A stretch of 40,801 bases of DNA from Clostridium tepidiprofundi DSM 19306 (GCF_001594005.1 NZ_LTBA01000022.1:1-40801), one strand, 5' to 3'. Counted from the first letter of the stretch, positions 1 to 8,228 are shown. Program-made: numbers and translations. Notes: generated by a model from the sequence alone, not told the origin.

Positions 1-2
1 GT

Positions 3-878
3 ATGAGTTTTCTAGAAATATCCACATTAGAGAAAACTAAGAATAATAGGGCAGTTAAAATACAAGTTCCTATATATTTACCACATAAATTATCCAAGAA
101 AACAGGTAAAGTTAATGGTATTGATTATAGAAAACTATTTTTAAACCATCTAGAAACAGGAGAAGCATACCAAGTTGAATTGATAAAAAGAAATGGTAAG
201 TATTATTGTCATATTACTTTTGATGTTCCTAAAACGGAAATACTTTATACAGGACATAATGGAATAATAGGTATAGATACCAATCCAGATGGTTTTGCTT
301 TAACCATGATTGATAATAAGGGTAACTATAAATGGCATACTTATTTGAAACAAAGTGAGTTACTATATGCTAGGAGTAATAGACGTGAAAATTTATGTGG
401 TGAACTTGCAAAACAAATTGTATTAATAGCTAAAACTTATGGTTGTGGTATTGCTATAGAAGATCTAAAATTTAAAAACGACAAAGATGTAGGGAGTAAA
501 TTTGCAAGAATTAAACATGGATTTATATATAGTAAGTTACTAACTGTGCTTGAATCAGCATGTATACGTGAAGGTATTGAGATAATCAAGGTTAAGCCAC
601 AATTTACAAGTAAGATAGGTTTGTATAAATACTGTCATCAATATGGAATGGTAGTTCATAATGGTGCAGGAATGGTCATAGCAAGAAGGAGTTATGGATT
701 TAAAGAAAGAGTACCAAAGATATTAGTTGATAAGTTTATTGATGATATAGAAGAATTTAATACATATAATGAATGGAAAAAATGGACTGTAATAAATAAA
801 AATATAAAAGGAAAGGTAGGTGTAAAGCCTGATTTGTGGTTAATTAATAGGAAGAAATTATTAGGAATAGCAAGTTAG
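3..878 (+). CDS. TnpB-related protein (IS200/IS605 family), probably 5'-truncated by the window edge
   Basis: Resembles the C-terminal RuvC half of IS605 OrfB/TnpB proteins. Visible motifs are RuvC-I (GIDTNPDGFAL, Asp92) and RuvC-II (AIEDLKF, Glu153). Near the C-terminus PQFTSKIG is followed by VHNGAGMVIARR, where classical TnpB has a CxxC zinc finger and a DRDxNAA motif. The zinc-finger cysteines are absent and His219 seems to sit where the third catalytic Asp is expected. This matches proteins annotated as TnpB-related accessory proteins. The first ATG is 3 nt into the window and no ribosome site can be seen, so the real N-terminus probably lies upstream. No tnpA is visible. Family call is good; nuclease activity is uncertain. 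Confidence 0.8.
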   Translation: MSFLEISTLEKTKNNRAVKIQVPIYLPHKLSKKTGKVNGIDYRKLFLNHLETGEAYQVELIKRNGKYYCHITFDVPKTEILYTGHNGIIGIDTNPDGFALTMIDNKGNYKWHTYLKQSELLYARSNRRENLCGELAKQIVLIAKTYGCGIAIEDLKFKNDKDVGSKFARIKHGFIYSKLLTVLESACIREGIEIIKVKPQFTSKIGLYKYCHQYGMVVHNGAGMVIARRSYGFKERVPKILVDKFIDDIEEFNTYNEWKKWTVINKNIKGKVGVKPDLWLINRKKLLGIAS

Positions 879-1140
879 AAGTAACTTAAAAATAGATGTA
901 TTGCCTAAGTACACCTAGTAGGAAAAGCTTAGGTGATTAAAATATTTTGAGGAATGGGTAACTCCCATAATCTTGTAGGACTCTATTGGGATAATTGAAC
1001 AATAGTGGCAAGACGAGATTTAGCAATGCTATCCTAGTGGTTGAATCCTGTGATACCACCATCTTATTAGTCCGGTAAGGTGAAAAACCTTAACGATAGT
1101 GCATGTTACTATTTAGTATGGTTTTAGAAATCAGGTAACG
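879..1140 (+). ncRNA. Structured non-coding region downstream of tnpB-related gene (candidate omega-RNA / right end)
   Basis: About 260 nt with no credible ORF but dense base-pairing potential. Stems seen are CCTAAG (904-909) with CTTAGG (928-933), ATGGG (954-958) with CCCAT (964-968), CTATTG (983-988) with CAATAG (1000-1005), GTGGT (1037-1041) with ACCAC (1055-1059), and TAAGGT (1076-1081) with ACCTTA (1087-1092). Two hairpin-loop segments can pair elsewhere: GGATA (989-993) with TATCC (1030-1034), and TCCT (1046-1049) with AGGA (977-980), which would be pseudoknots. TnpB guide (omega) RNAs are known to derive from the sequence 3' of tnpB, so this is the natural candidate. It could instead be a leader acting on prsA. 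No covariation could be checked. Confidence 0.55.
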
Positions 1141-1144
1141 AAAA

Positions 1145-2116
1145 ATGATAAAAATGTCAAAAAAAATGAGTATTTTACTGAGTACACTTCTTTTAACAGG
1201 AATGATATCAGGATGTTCTACAGCAGGTACAGCAAAAAAAGATATCAGCAATGGGGTAATTGCTAAATTTAATCAAGGAAGTATTGAACATAATGAACTA
1301 TTTAACAGAATGTTGAAAACTTCAGGTATGTCAGCTGTCTTAGAGATAGCCGATGCTGAAATATTAAACAAGATTTTACCAGCAACGGATGATATGAAAA
1401 AAGAAGCAAAAGAAAAAATTGACGAAATAAAAAAATATTATGGGGATTCATTTAAAGATGTTCTTAAATCTAGTGGAATTAGCAATGAACAAGAGTATCT
1501 TAATTTGTTACTTCTTAGCCTTCAAAGGAGAGCATATATTACAAAATATATTGAAGATAATGTTTTAACCGATGAAGAGATTAAAAAATATTATGATAAT
1601 TATGAGCCTAAGATTAGAGCTAGTCATATTTTGATTAAACCAGCAAAAGATACGAAAGATGATTGGAATAAAGCATTAAAAGAGGCAAAAGATTTGATAG
1701 CACGATTAGATAAAGGAGAAGATTTTGCAAAGTTGGCAAAAGAGTATTCAGCTGATAAAGGTTCTGCTATAAATGGAGGAGATTTGGGTTCATTTGGAAA
1801 AGGTCAGATGGTACCAGAATTCGAAAAAGCTGCATATGCTCTTAAAGTAAATCAATATACTAAACAACCGGTTAAATCAGTTTATGGATATCATATTATT
1901 TTAAAAACTGATGAAGATAAAAAGGGAACTTTAGAAGAGATGCGTCCTAATATTGTAAAAACATTATCAGAAAAAATTCTTAAGAGTGATAATAAGGTAT
2001 CTAGTAAAGCATTAATAAAGATGAGAAATGATAATGGATTTACTATTAATGATAAAATTATAAAAGATCAATATGATGCTTTTGTAAAAAAGATAGAAAG
2101 TAGTATTAAAAAATAG
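1145..2116 (+). CDS. prsA: PrsA-like foldase lipoprotein (parvulin-type peptidyl-prolyl isomerase)
   Basis: 323 residues. Residues 1-24 form a lipoprotein signal peptide ending in lipobox ISGC, with Cys24 the predicted lipidated residue. A SurA-like N-terminal helical region is followed by a parvulin (PpiC) domain at about residues 155-260, recognised from IRASHILIK, FAKLAKEYSAD, GGDLGSFGKGQMVPEFEKAA and YGYHIIL. PrsA proteins sit on the outer face of the membrane and help exported proteins fold after Sec translocation. The start follows AGGT with 8-nt spacing; a second ATG lies three codons in. A strong terminator follows, so it is probably monocistronic. The structured region upstream could affect its expression. 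Sec-exported proteins in this window, such as the cytolysin, are possible clients (inference). Confidence 0.9.
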   Translation: MIKMSKKMSILLSTLLLTGMISGCSTAGTAKKDISNGVIAKFNQGSIEHNELFNRMLKTSGMSAVLEIADAEILNKILPATDDMKKEAKEKIDEIKKYYGDSFKDVLKSSGISNEQEYLNLLLLSLQRRAYITKYIEDNVLTDEEIKKYYDNYEPKIRASHILIKPAKDTKDDWNKALKEAKDLIARLDKGEDFAKLAKEYSADKGSAINGGDLGSFGKGQMVPEFEKAAYALKVNQYTKQPVKSVYGYHIILKTDEDKKGTLEEMRPNIVKTLSEKILKSDNKVSSKALIKMRNDNGFTINDKIIKDQYDAFVKKIESSIKK

Positions 2117-2235
2117 TGTTTTATTGATTTGGGTAAGTTAGATAGAGAAAAAATATTTTGAAATAGTAAGTCTGATCTAGTATATTCAATGAGACTATAT
2201 ATCAAAAGAAAAGTATAAAAAATAAATGTTTATTC

Positions 2236-2273
2236 AAAAAATGTTATTTTGATTCAAAATAACATTTTTTTTA
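2236..2273 (+). terminator. Intrinsic terminator after prsA
   Basis: Perfect 13-bp stem AAAATGTTATTTT / AAAATAACATTTT around the loop GATTC, followed by a T run. It lies about 120 nt after the prsA stop. The same stem sequence (ATGTTATTT) is reused in the terminator at 4422-4460. Confidence 0.85.
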
Positions 2274-2296
2274 TTATTTGCTAATTTTATAGCGGA

Positions 2297-2370
2297 TTTA
2301 TCGGTTTTATAAGATCCAACTTCTATAAATTGGAGATTAAAGCGTTTTGCTTAGTAAAATGAGTTCACTT
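2297..2370 (+). repeat. Hairpin-repeat family, copy 1 (short form)
   Basis: Starts right after TTTAT (2297-2301). It has the first stem AACTTCTATAAATT (degenerate), then GGAGATTAAAGCGTTTTGCTTAGTAAAATGAG split by a lost middle hairpin, and ends GAGTTCACTT. The long middle stem seen in the copies at 8041 and 20462 is absent. Same orientation as all other copies. Confidence 0.75.
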
Positions 2371-2552
2371 ATATAAATGAAAGAGTGAAATTTGATGTTT
2401 TAATTTATTAAAACGTTTAGTATGAGCCAGTTTTTTGAAATAAAAATAATTTTTAAAATATATATTAAGGATAGCAAATATACAACGATTATATAAATAA
2501 GTAAATTTTGTATATTAGAAATCTACAGATATTATAGGAGGAAGGCTTAGAT
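2371..2552. other. Intergenic region upstream of the CBM48-like gene
   Basis: AT-rich, without an ORF. A possible sigma-A promoter is TTGAAA (2435-2440) with TATATA (2459-2464), spacing 18 nt. An AGGAGG ribosome site (2536-2541) precedes the gene at 2553. Nothing else recognised. Confidence 0.35.
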
Positions 2553-3239
2553 ATGAAGATATTATTTGAATATGATGAAAAGGAATATTTGCCTATTAGC
2601 ACAATATCTGTTATAGGTGATTTTAACGATTATAATCCTGAAAAGGGCAATATGGTGAAAGATAATAATACTTGGAAATTAAGTTATGATATTGAACCAG
2701 GGGAGCATAGATATAAATTTCTTATTAACGGTAATCTAAAACTTAATGACCCAATGGCGAATATATATTTGCCAGATGAAAATGAAGAACTTTGGTCAAC
2801 AATTATGATTAATGATAAGAATGAAAGACTTTATAACAACGCGCAATATACGGTGCACATAGATAAGTATAATATTACTTCTGTTATCAATGATGATTTG
2901 AATGCTATTAATAAAAAGAATTTTAATATATTTTTAGATGAAAAAGTAGTTACAAGGTTTGATTTTACTAACGTAACTGGGCTACATACAGTAACAGTGG
3001 CATGGTATACTCCAAAAGGGGAGTTGTTTCAAACAACGGATAACAATTTATTTAAACCTAGCGAAGAAGATAAACCGATAAGGATGTGGTTTTGGATGGA
3101 TTTAAAAAACAACACACAAAAGTATCCTTATGGAACTTGGAAGATAAAATTATTTATAGATGGAGAGTTTATTTTAGAGGATCAGTTTAATTTATCAGAA
3201 GCAAATGCTTATTCATCAAAAGGTAAAATATTATATTAA
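2553..3239 (+). CDS. CBM48/AMPK-type glycogen-binding-like protein
   Basis: 228 residues with no signal peptide, so cytoplasmic. Residues 1-90 resemble the E-set carbohydrate-binding module of isoamylase-type enzymes and AMPK beta: VIGDFNDYNP, then a W at the next strand, PGEHRYKFLING and NDPMA. The usual first Trp of the motif (FNxW) is Tyr here. Residues about 105-228 form a second beta-rich region (GLHTVTVAWYTPKGELF, YGTWKIKLFIDGEFI) that I do not recognise; it may be another immunoglobulin-like sandwich. No catalytic glycoside hydrolase domain is present. AGGAGG lies 11 nt before the ATG. The next gene starts 35 nt later and both end at one terminator, so they are probably cotranscribed. 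A role in binding intracellular alpha-glucan (granulose) is inference. Confidence 0.65.
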   Translation: MKILFEYDEKEYLPISTISVIGDFNDYNPEKGNMVKDNNTWKLSYDIEPGEHRYKFLINGNLKLNDPMANIYLPDENEELWSTIMINDKNERLYNNAQYTVHIDKYNITSVINDDLNAINKKNFNIFLDEKVVTRFDFTNVTGLHTVTVAWYTPKGELFQTTDNNLFKPSEEDKPIRMWFWMDLKNNTQKYPYGTWKIKLFIDGEFILEDQFNLSEANAYSSKGKILY

Positions 3240-3274
3240 TATAATATTAATTTTAAATAAGAGGAGTGAAGAAT

Positions 3275-4294
3275 ATGTATACTAACAAAATTAGTGTAGC
3301 TAATGCTAATAATATTAATTTGTACGAAGGAGGAAACAATAAAGTAAATAATAGGAACATAAAAACAAATGTAGTTGCTAATGGTAGTAATGATGTGAAA
3401 GAAGTTAAAAATAATTATAAAACATCAGTTGCTGAGAATATTAGTACTTCAAAGAAAAAAGTAAGTGAGAATACTAATACAACTAAAAGTTCTATAGGAG
3501 GTTTCTTTAAATCTGCATTCAAATCATTTTCTTTTGCATTAAGTAATGTAAATAAATTTGCAAAGACAGCAGTATCTATAAGCAAAAGCGTCATAAATAC
3601 TGTTAGTTCAGTTTCGAAAATCGTTAAAGATACTATAGAACCAGTAAGCCGAACGATAAAGACAGTTTCAGAATCAGTGGCTAAAAAAATAAGTAAAACT
3701 GCTTCAAAGGTAGCAAGTACTGTGAAACAATTGACAACTACAGCCTCGGATTTAGAACAATCAGCTAAGGAGGTTAGAGACTCTGTCACATCTATATTTA
3801 GTACAGCGACAAGAACAGGAGTTTCTATAAGTGGAGATGTTGCAGAAATAGTGGCATCATGTGCTCAAACCGGAATGAATATAAATTCTATAGTGCATGA
3901 TCCGACTAAAGGAATTATAAACAAGGGAGTAGAAACTGTACTTTCTATAAAAAATTGTATAAATTCTATAAAAGAGCCTGCAAAATCGATAGTAAGTAAT
4001 GTATCTATAGCATATAAAGATATCGAGAAAGATTATCAAAAAACAGTAAAGAGTGCAAGTGAATGTATGTATGATATTAATATAATTAAAAATGCTACAA
4101 TATCGGTTAGTGAGCAAGTAATTTCTACTGCAAAAACTGTAGCTAGTGAAATTAAGGCCGCTAGTATAGACATAGCGGATAAACTAGAAGAACCGTCAGA
4201 AAGGATTAAAAAAGTTGTTGCTCAAGGAATAGATGAAATTGAGGACGCTTATAACAATTATAAAAATGATGATAGTACACCTGTATATGCTTAA
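3275..4294 (+). CDS. Amphipathic repeat protein with 11-residue periodicity (phasin/perilipin-like, function unknown)
   Basis: 339 residues from ATG 3275, chosen because GAGGAG at 3261-3266 is well spaced from it; a GTG three codons upstream overlaps that ribosome site. Residues 1-70 are Asn/Ser-rich and probably disordered. The rest is predicted to be almost all helix, rich in Ser, Thr, Lys, Val, Ile and Ala, with few aromatics. A run of tandem 11-mers is visible, for example VSKIVKDTIEP, VSRTIKTVSES, VAKKISKTASK and VASTVKQLTTT, and again near the C-terminus (IKAASIDIADK). Such 11-mers form amphipathic helices in perilipins, apolipoproteins, synuclein and LEA proteins. No signal peptide or transmembrane segment. 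The CBM48 neighbour suggests a surface-coating role on a cytoplasmic granule; this is inference. Confidence 0.6.
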   Translation: MYTNKISVANANNINLYEGGNNKVNNRNIKTNVVANGSNDVKEVKNNYKTSVAENISTSKKKVSENTNTTKSSIGGFFKSAFKSFSFALSNVNKFAKTAVSISKSVINTVSSVSKIVKDTIEPVSRTIKTVSESVAKKISKTASKVASTVKQLTTTASDLEQSAKEVRDSVTSIFSTATRTGVSISGDVAEIVASCAQTGMNINSIVHDPTKGIINKGVETVLSIKNCINSIKEPAKSIVSNVSIAYKDIEKDYQKTVKSASECMYDINIIKNATISVSEQVISTAKTVASEIKAASIDIADKLEEPSERIKKVVAQGIDEIEDAYNNYKNDDSTPVYA

Positions 4295-4304
4295 AATGAT
4301 TGAT

Positions 4305-4357
4305 TGATTTTATAAGACTTTTGTTGCTATTAAGTGTGAGATTGAAGTTTTTGTTTC
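4305..4357 (+). repeat. Hairpin-repeat family, copy 2 (decayed 5' half)
   Basis: GATTTTATAAGACTT, then TATTAAGTGTGAGATTGAAG and a T-rich tail match the first half of the intact copies with several substitutions that destroy the first stem. The 3' half is lost. Same orientation as the other copies. Confidence 0.55.
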
Positions 4358-4421
4358 TTTTCTGTTTTTATACTTTTTGATTAAAAGGGATATTTTGCAT
4401 ATCTCTTGTGAAAAAAAATTT

Positions 4422-4460
4422 AAAAAAAATGTTATTTCGACAAGAAATAACATTTTTTTT
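4422..4460 (+). terminator. Intrinsic terminator after the CBM48/11-mer gene pair
   Basis: AAAATGTTATTTC / GAAATAACATTTT stem with loop GACAA, flanked by A and T runs, so it could also work on the minus strand. Confidence 0.85.
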
Positions 4461-4571
4461 GATTTCTTTATGATATTATATTGATAAAGAAAAGTTGTGA
4501 AAATTATGTAGAAATTTATACAAAGATAGATTTGCGCACAAATGAATATAAATGTTTAAGAAACTATATAT

Positions 4572-4674
4572 TTTCTTAAAAGGCAAACTTATTGAAAAAT
4601 AAGGACGCAAAGCCAAGGACCTAATGAGAACAAGTATTGGTAGACAAGTTCTTTATGGTAGCCGGTTGCAGAAA
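4572..4674 (+). ncRNA. c-di-GMP-I (GEMM-I) riboswitch aptamer
   Basis: Shows the family hallmarks in order: AAGGCAAAC, a stem CTTATT/AATAAG capped by a GAAA tetraloop, GGACGCAAAGCC, CCTAA opposite TATGG (the classical tetraloop receptor), and GTAGCCGGTTGC. P1 is TTTCT (4572-4576) with AGAAA (4670-4674). It precedes a terminator and an EAL-domain gene. Binding of the second messenger c-di-GMP is known for the family. Confidence 0.93.
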
Positions 4675-4696
4675 GTGGTTAAAAAAAGCATTAAAG

Positions 4697-4740
4697 CACT
4701 TCTGTATTTTTAAAGGAAATATAGAAGTGTTTTGTTTTTT
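4697..4740 (+). terminator. Riboswitch-controlled terminator
   Basis: CACTTCT (4697-4703) plus TATTT pairs with AAATA plus AGAAGTG (4723-4729), one mismatch, followed by a T-rich tract. The 3' side of riboswitch P1, AGAAAGTG (4670-4677), can pair with CACTTCT and would act as anti-terminator when P1 is not formed. This predicts an OFF switch: ligand stabilises P1 and allows termination. Confidence 0.8.
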
Positions 4741-4838
4741 ATTACTTGAGGTATTAAAAAATAAATAGTGTATATTTGAGTTTTTATTTTCTTTTTAAAT
4801 GCCTGATATAGTATGAAATAAGGAACGGGGGTGACAAA

Positions 4839-6104
4839 ATGGAATGTAGGGAAAAGCTAAATTATTATGATTATACAACGAGATTATCTAATAGACGATA
4901 TTTTTTGAGATTTTTTGAGAGTAAGATTGATGAATTTGTTATAGTATTATTGGATATTGATGATTTTCAGTATATGAATAATATCTATGGATATAAATAT
5001 AGTGATAGATTTTTGAGAGAATTTAGTAATAGATTAAATAATTTGGTTGGTGAGAATAGAAATGTTTTTATTTGTGATTCAAACCAATTTTTAATTGCTA
5101 TGCCTAAAATCAATTTAAAGATAATTAATAATAAAATAAAGTTATTACAGAAAAAACTAAAGGAGATTTTAATAATTGATGATAAGGAGATTGTTTGTTC
5201 TGTAAGCATGGGTATTTATGTAACAGAAGAGGGGGATAGTATTGTTGATGCTTTAAGAAAAGCTGAAGTCGCACTTCATGAAGCAAAACTAAAAGGAAAA
5301 GGACAATATAAATATTTTAATAAGAAAATTGAGGAAAAAGTCTTGCGTAAGGCGGCTATTATAAATGAAATTAAAAAATCAGTTGTTAGAGATGAATTAT
5401 ATTTATTATATCAGCCTATTTTAGATTTAAAAGAAAAAAGGATTACAGAAGTTGAAGCACTCATAAGGTGGCAAAGTAAAGAATTAAAGGGTGTTTCACC
5501 ATCAGAATTTATTCCAATTGCTGAAGAAATTGGTTTCATAAGAGAGATTGGGTACTGGGTAATTAATAAGGTGTGTGAACAGATAAGAGAGTGGAATAAA
5601 CAAAATATACAAATAAAGGTTGCAATCAATGTTTCACCAAATCAATTTGAAGATAAAAAACTTTTGAGAAATATTAAAAGAATTTTTAAGAATAAAGGTA
5701 TTGAATTTAATCAGGTTAAATTTGAGATAACAGAAACACAAATGCTTGAATCAAAAAAAGAAAATATAAAAGATTTACAAGAGTTAGTTGAACTGGGGGC
5801 AATTATTTCTTTAGATGATTTTGGAACAGGATATTCGTCAAATAAGAATATGGCTGTTTTTCCGATATCAGAAATAAAAATAGATAAATGTTTTATTGAT
5901 AATTTAAAAGATGATAAAAAAGAACAGGTTTTGGTTAAATCGGCAATAGCTACAGCACATGAACTTGGATATACTGTTGTAGCAGAAGGAGTTGAAAAAG
6001 AAGAGCAGTTTGATAAATTAATAGAATTAGGTTGTGATAAAATACAAGGTTTTTACATAGGAAAACCGATGAATGGAAAGGAGATTATTGATTTTTTAGA
6101 TTAA
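4839..6104 (+). CDS. Cyclic-di-GMP phosphodiesterase with degenerate GGDEF and intact EAL domain
   Basis: 421 residues, no transmembrane segment. Residues about 10-165 are a GGDEF-type domain (LLDIDDFQYMNN is present) but the signature is replaced by DSNQF, so diguanylate cyclase activity is unlikely. Residues about 180-421 are an EAL domain with key elements present: EAL itself (Glu206 in EVEALIRW), NVSPNQF, FEITETQ, DDFGTGYSS, IDKCFI, VAEGVE and QGFYIGKPM. It should hydrolyse c-di-GMP to pGpG, with the dead GGDEF perhaps acting as a regulatory GTP site, as in other such proteins. The ribosome site GGGGGTG precedes the ATG. It is controlled by the c-di-GMP-I riboswitch upstream, and the chemoreceptor at 6160 follows by 55 nt, likely in the same transcript. 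Confidence 0.92.
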   Translation: MECREKLNYYDYTTRLSNRRYFLRFFESKIDEFVIVLLDIDDFQYMNNIYGYKYSDRFLREFSNRLNNLVGENRNVFICDSNQFLIAMPKINLKIINNKIKLLQKKLKEILIIDDKEIVCSVSMGIYVTEEGDSIVDALRKAEVALHEAKLKGKGQYKYFNKKIEEKVLRKAAIINEIKKSVVRDELYLLYQPILDLKEKRITEVEALIRWQSKELKGVSPSEFIPIAEEIGFIREIGYWVINKVCEQIREWNKQNIQIKVAINVSPNQFEDKKLLRNIKRIFKNKGIEFNQVKFEITETQMLESKKENIKDLQELVELGAIISLDDFGTGYSSNKNMAVFPISEIKIDKCFIDNLKDDKKEQVLVKSAIATAHELGYTVVAEGVEKEEQFDKLIELGCDKIQGFYIGKPMNGKEIIDFLD

Positions 6105-6159
6105 AGGCTTATTAGGTAGGTTAAAAATGATTGCATAACTTATGAAGGGAGGAAAATTT

Positions 6160-7893
6160 ATGAAAAGTAAAGATTTAAAAATTAATGAGGGAAAGAATAT
6201 GTTAAAAAATATAAAAATTACTCATTTGCTGGCAGTGTTATCAATTATTGCATTTGTCTCTATAATGGTTGTATCAGCTATAGCTATTAAAGGTATGAAG
6301 CAGAATAACGAGAATATGGAGAGTTTATATAATGATACGATGATGACTTCTCTTGATATTAAAAAATTAGAGACAGAATTTTATTCTATAAGACTTCAAA
6401 TGGCGAAGATTACTTATTTAAATCAGTATGATGAGAAAGCTGTAGCTATAGTGGAATATAAAAAAGAAAATGTTTTTAAATTGTTTCATAAGTATAAGAA
6501 TTCAAATATGACAGAAGAACAAAGAAAACTCTTCAACGATGTAGAACAAAATTATAAGAGATATTTAGATAGAGTTGAAACATTTATTAGGAAAATTATA
6601 AGGGGGACGATAATAAGCGAAGAAGAGTCTAAAGAATTAACAATGTATGCGGATGCGGCACAAAATAGTATAAGCTCATTGGTTAAGTTAAATGAAAAAA
6701 TAGCATCTGAAGTGATTGAGAAATCAAATAAGGAATATAAGAGTTCTATTACAAGTTTTTATATGATATTTCTAGGATTTATTATATTATTTACGATATT
6801 TTCACTTATGTTAATAAAATTGATTAAAGGTTCAATGAAAAAATTACATGATGCATTACTGAAATTAGCAAAATATGATTTTAGTATAGAATTAGATGAA
6901 AGTGGTAAAAATGAATTCTCTGATATGAATAGAGAATTGGCAGCAGTAGTACACAATATGAAATATGTTTTAGCAGGTGTCAAAGATAATTCAGAAAATT
7001 TAGTGGCAAGTTCTCAAAATCTTAGTGCAATGTCTCAACAAATGGCATCATCATCTAATGAGCTTTCCAATACAATGCAACAGGTATCAAATGGGGCTGT
7101 TTCTCAAACTCAAGATTTGAATGATATAGCTAAAATCATATCTCAGTTAACTGATAGTATTGAAAATGTTTATTTAGAATTACAAAGAGTGAAGAATGAG
7201 ACTGAAAACACAAGCGATAAAGCTAATATTGGAAAAAGAGAAATGGATAATCTTATCAAGTCGATAAATGAAATTAAGAATGCATTTGAAATAGTTGTTG
7301 ATAAGGTGAGCAATTTAACGAAATCAGTGAGAACAATTAGTGGATTTACTGATATAATTTCAGGTATAGCGGATCAGACGAATTTATTAGCATTGAATGC
7401 TGCAATAGAAGCAGCTAGAGCCGGAGAAACTGGTAAAGGATTTGCAGTAGTAGCTGATGAAATACGAAAACTTGCAGAAGAATCAAGAAAATCAACAGAT
7501 GAAATAGTAAAACTTGTATCTTCAATAAACAGTGATACAGATGAGGTAATAAGTACTGCTAAAGATGTTGAGAATTTTATAGCAGAGCAATCGGAGTCAA
7601 TTGAAAAAACAGTTAATTCATTTGGAGATATATTAATATCAGTACAAAACATTGCTCCATTGATGGAAAGAACTTATAATGGAATGGATGAAATTGTTAA
7701 TTCGAAAGATAAAGTGTTAAGAAGAGTTGAGGAGGTTAGTTCTGTGACAGAAGAAAATTCGGCTGCAGCAGAAGAAGTTGCTGCATCATCGGAGGAATTA
7801 ACATCATCTACTGATTCTGTTTCATCTATGGCTCAAAAATTGAGTGATGTTGCAGAAGAATTAATGGATATTGTTAGAAAATTCAAGGTATAA
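6160..7893 (+). CDS. Methyl-accepting chemotaxis protein
   Basis: 577 residues from ATG 6160, selected because AAGGGAGG (6146-6152) is 7 nt upstream; an in-frame ATG at 6142 overlaps that ribosome site. Transmembrane segment 1 is at about residues 23-45 and segment 2 at about 199-222, enclosing an extracellular helical sensor of about 150 residues (four-helix-bundle type). A HAMP-like linker follows. The cytoplasmic signalling hairpin carries the conserved tip [20 protein letters not shown] and [18 protein letters not shown]. Glu/Gln-rich helices on both sides are the expected methylation regions, and [19 protein letters not shown] is typical of the class. It would bind CheA/CheW; the ligand cannot be deduced. 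The position behind the riboswitch-controlled EAL gene suggests c-di-GMP may influence its expression. Confidence 0.92.
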   Translation: MKSKDLKINEGKNMLKNIKITHLLAVLSIIAFVSIMVVSAIAIKGMKQNNENMESLYNDTMMTSLDIKKLETEFYSIRLQMAKITYLNQYDEKAVAIVEYKKENVFKLFHKYKNSNMTEEQRKLFNDVEQNYKRYLDRVETFIRKIIRGTIISEEESKELTMYADAAQNSISSLVKLNEKIASEVIEKSNKEYKSSITSFYMIFLGFIILFTIFSLMLIKLIKGSMKKLHDALLKLAKYDFSIELDESGKNEFSDMNRELAAVVHNMKYVLAGVKDNSENLVASSQNLSAMSQQMASSSNELSNTMQQVSNGAVSQTQDLNDIAKIISQLTDSIENVYLELQRVKNETENTSDKANIGKREMDNLIKSINEIKNAFEIVVDKVSNLTKSVRTISGFTDIISGIADQTNLLALNAAIEAARAGETGKGFAVVADEIRKLAEESRKSTDEIVKLVSSINSDTDEVISTAKDVENFIAEQSESIEKTVNSFGDILISVQNIAPLMERTYNGMDEIVNSKDKVLRRVEEVSSVTEENSAAAEEVAASSEELTSSTDSVSSMAQKLSDVAEELMDIVRKFKV

Positions 7894-7954
7894 TAAATTA
7901 TAAAATAATAAAGTACACAACATCAAAGTATAGTAAAGCTTGTATTATTGGCAT

Positions 7955-7983
7955 TTGACAATAATGAAACAAATATGTATTAT
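7955..7983 (+). promoter_or_regulatory. Good sigma-A-type promoter
   Basis: TTGACA (7955-7960), 17 nt, TATTAT (7978-7983). It reads toward the hairpin at 8006, the repeat at 8041 and the gene at 8229, so it could transcribe the repeat as RNA. Confidence 0.5.
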
Positions 7984-8005
7984 ATACTTGCATGTTGTTA
8001 TTTAA

Positions 8006-8041
8006 AATAAACATCCAAAATCTTTGATTTGGGTGTTTATT
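8006..8041 (+). terminator. Terminator-like hairpin interrupted at its T-run by the next repeat
   Basis: AATAAACATCCAAA pairs with TTTGGGTGTTTATT (one G-U pair). The expected T-tract is missing because the repeat starting at 8041 begins directly after TTTAT, suggesting insertion at the end of an existing terminator. Confidence 0.55.
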
Positions 8042-8154
8042 GATTCTACAAGACTTCCACTTCTATAAGTGGGAGATTGAAGCTTTTTGCTTCAGGTGGA
8101 GTAGAGTCTCCACCTGAAGTCCCGATGTTTTGCTTTAGCAAAATGAGTTCACTT
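8036..8154 (+). repeat. Hairpin-repeat family, copy 3 (full length)
   Basis: Begins after TTTAT (8036-8040). It holds three hairpins: CCACTT/AAGTGG, then a 12-bp perfect stem CTTCAGGTGGAG/CTCCACCTGAAG, then TTTTGC/GCAAAA, ending GAGTTCACTT. GAAGC before the middle stem can alternatively pair with GCTTC, giving two competing folds. Closely matches the copies at 20462 and 40093. Confidence 0.85.
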
Positions 8155-8228
8155 TTGGGATGGAATATAAAAATTGAATTTACATCTAAGATAAATTAAA
8201 ATTATAATATGAACGAAGGAGAATGAGA

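Noticed and set aside
3..878. TldR-type nuclease-dead repressor
   Set aside because: Two RuvC acidic residues are kept and no typical TldR-associated gene (oppF, flagellin) adjoins it; prsA next door is not a known partner.
3..1140. IStron (group I intron plus TnpB) at the window start
   Set aside because: I could not find group I intron core elements in 879-1140; the 5' half that would carry them is outside the window, so it stays open but unsupported.
3415..3789. Minus-strand open frame of 124 codons inside the 11-mer protein gene
   Set aside because: Mirror of a low-complexity, Ser/Val-rich coding region; no ribosome site and the plus-strand gene has a strong one.
4839..5330. Active diguanylate cyclase in the GGDEF-EAL protein
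   Set aside because: The signature is DSNQF instead of GGDEF/GGEEF, so cyclase activity is unlikely.
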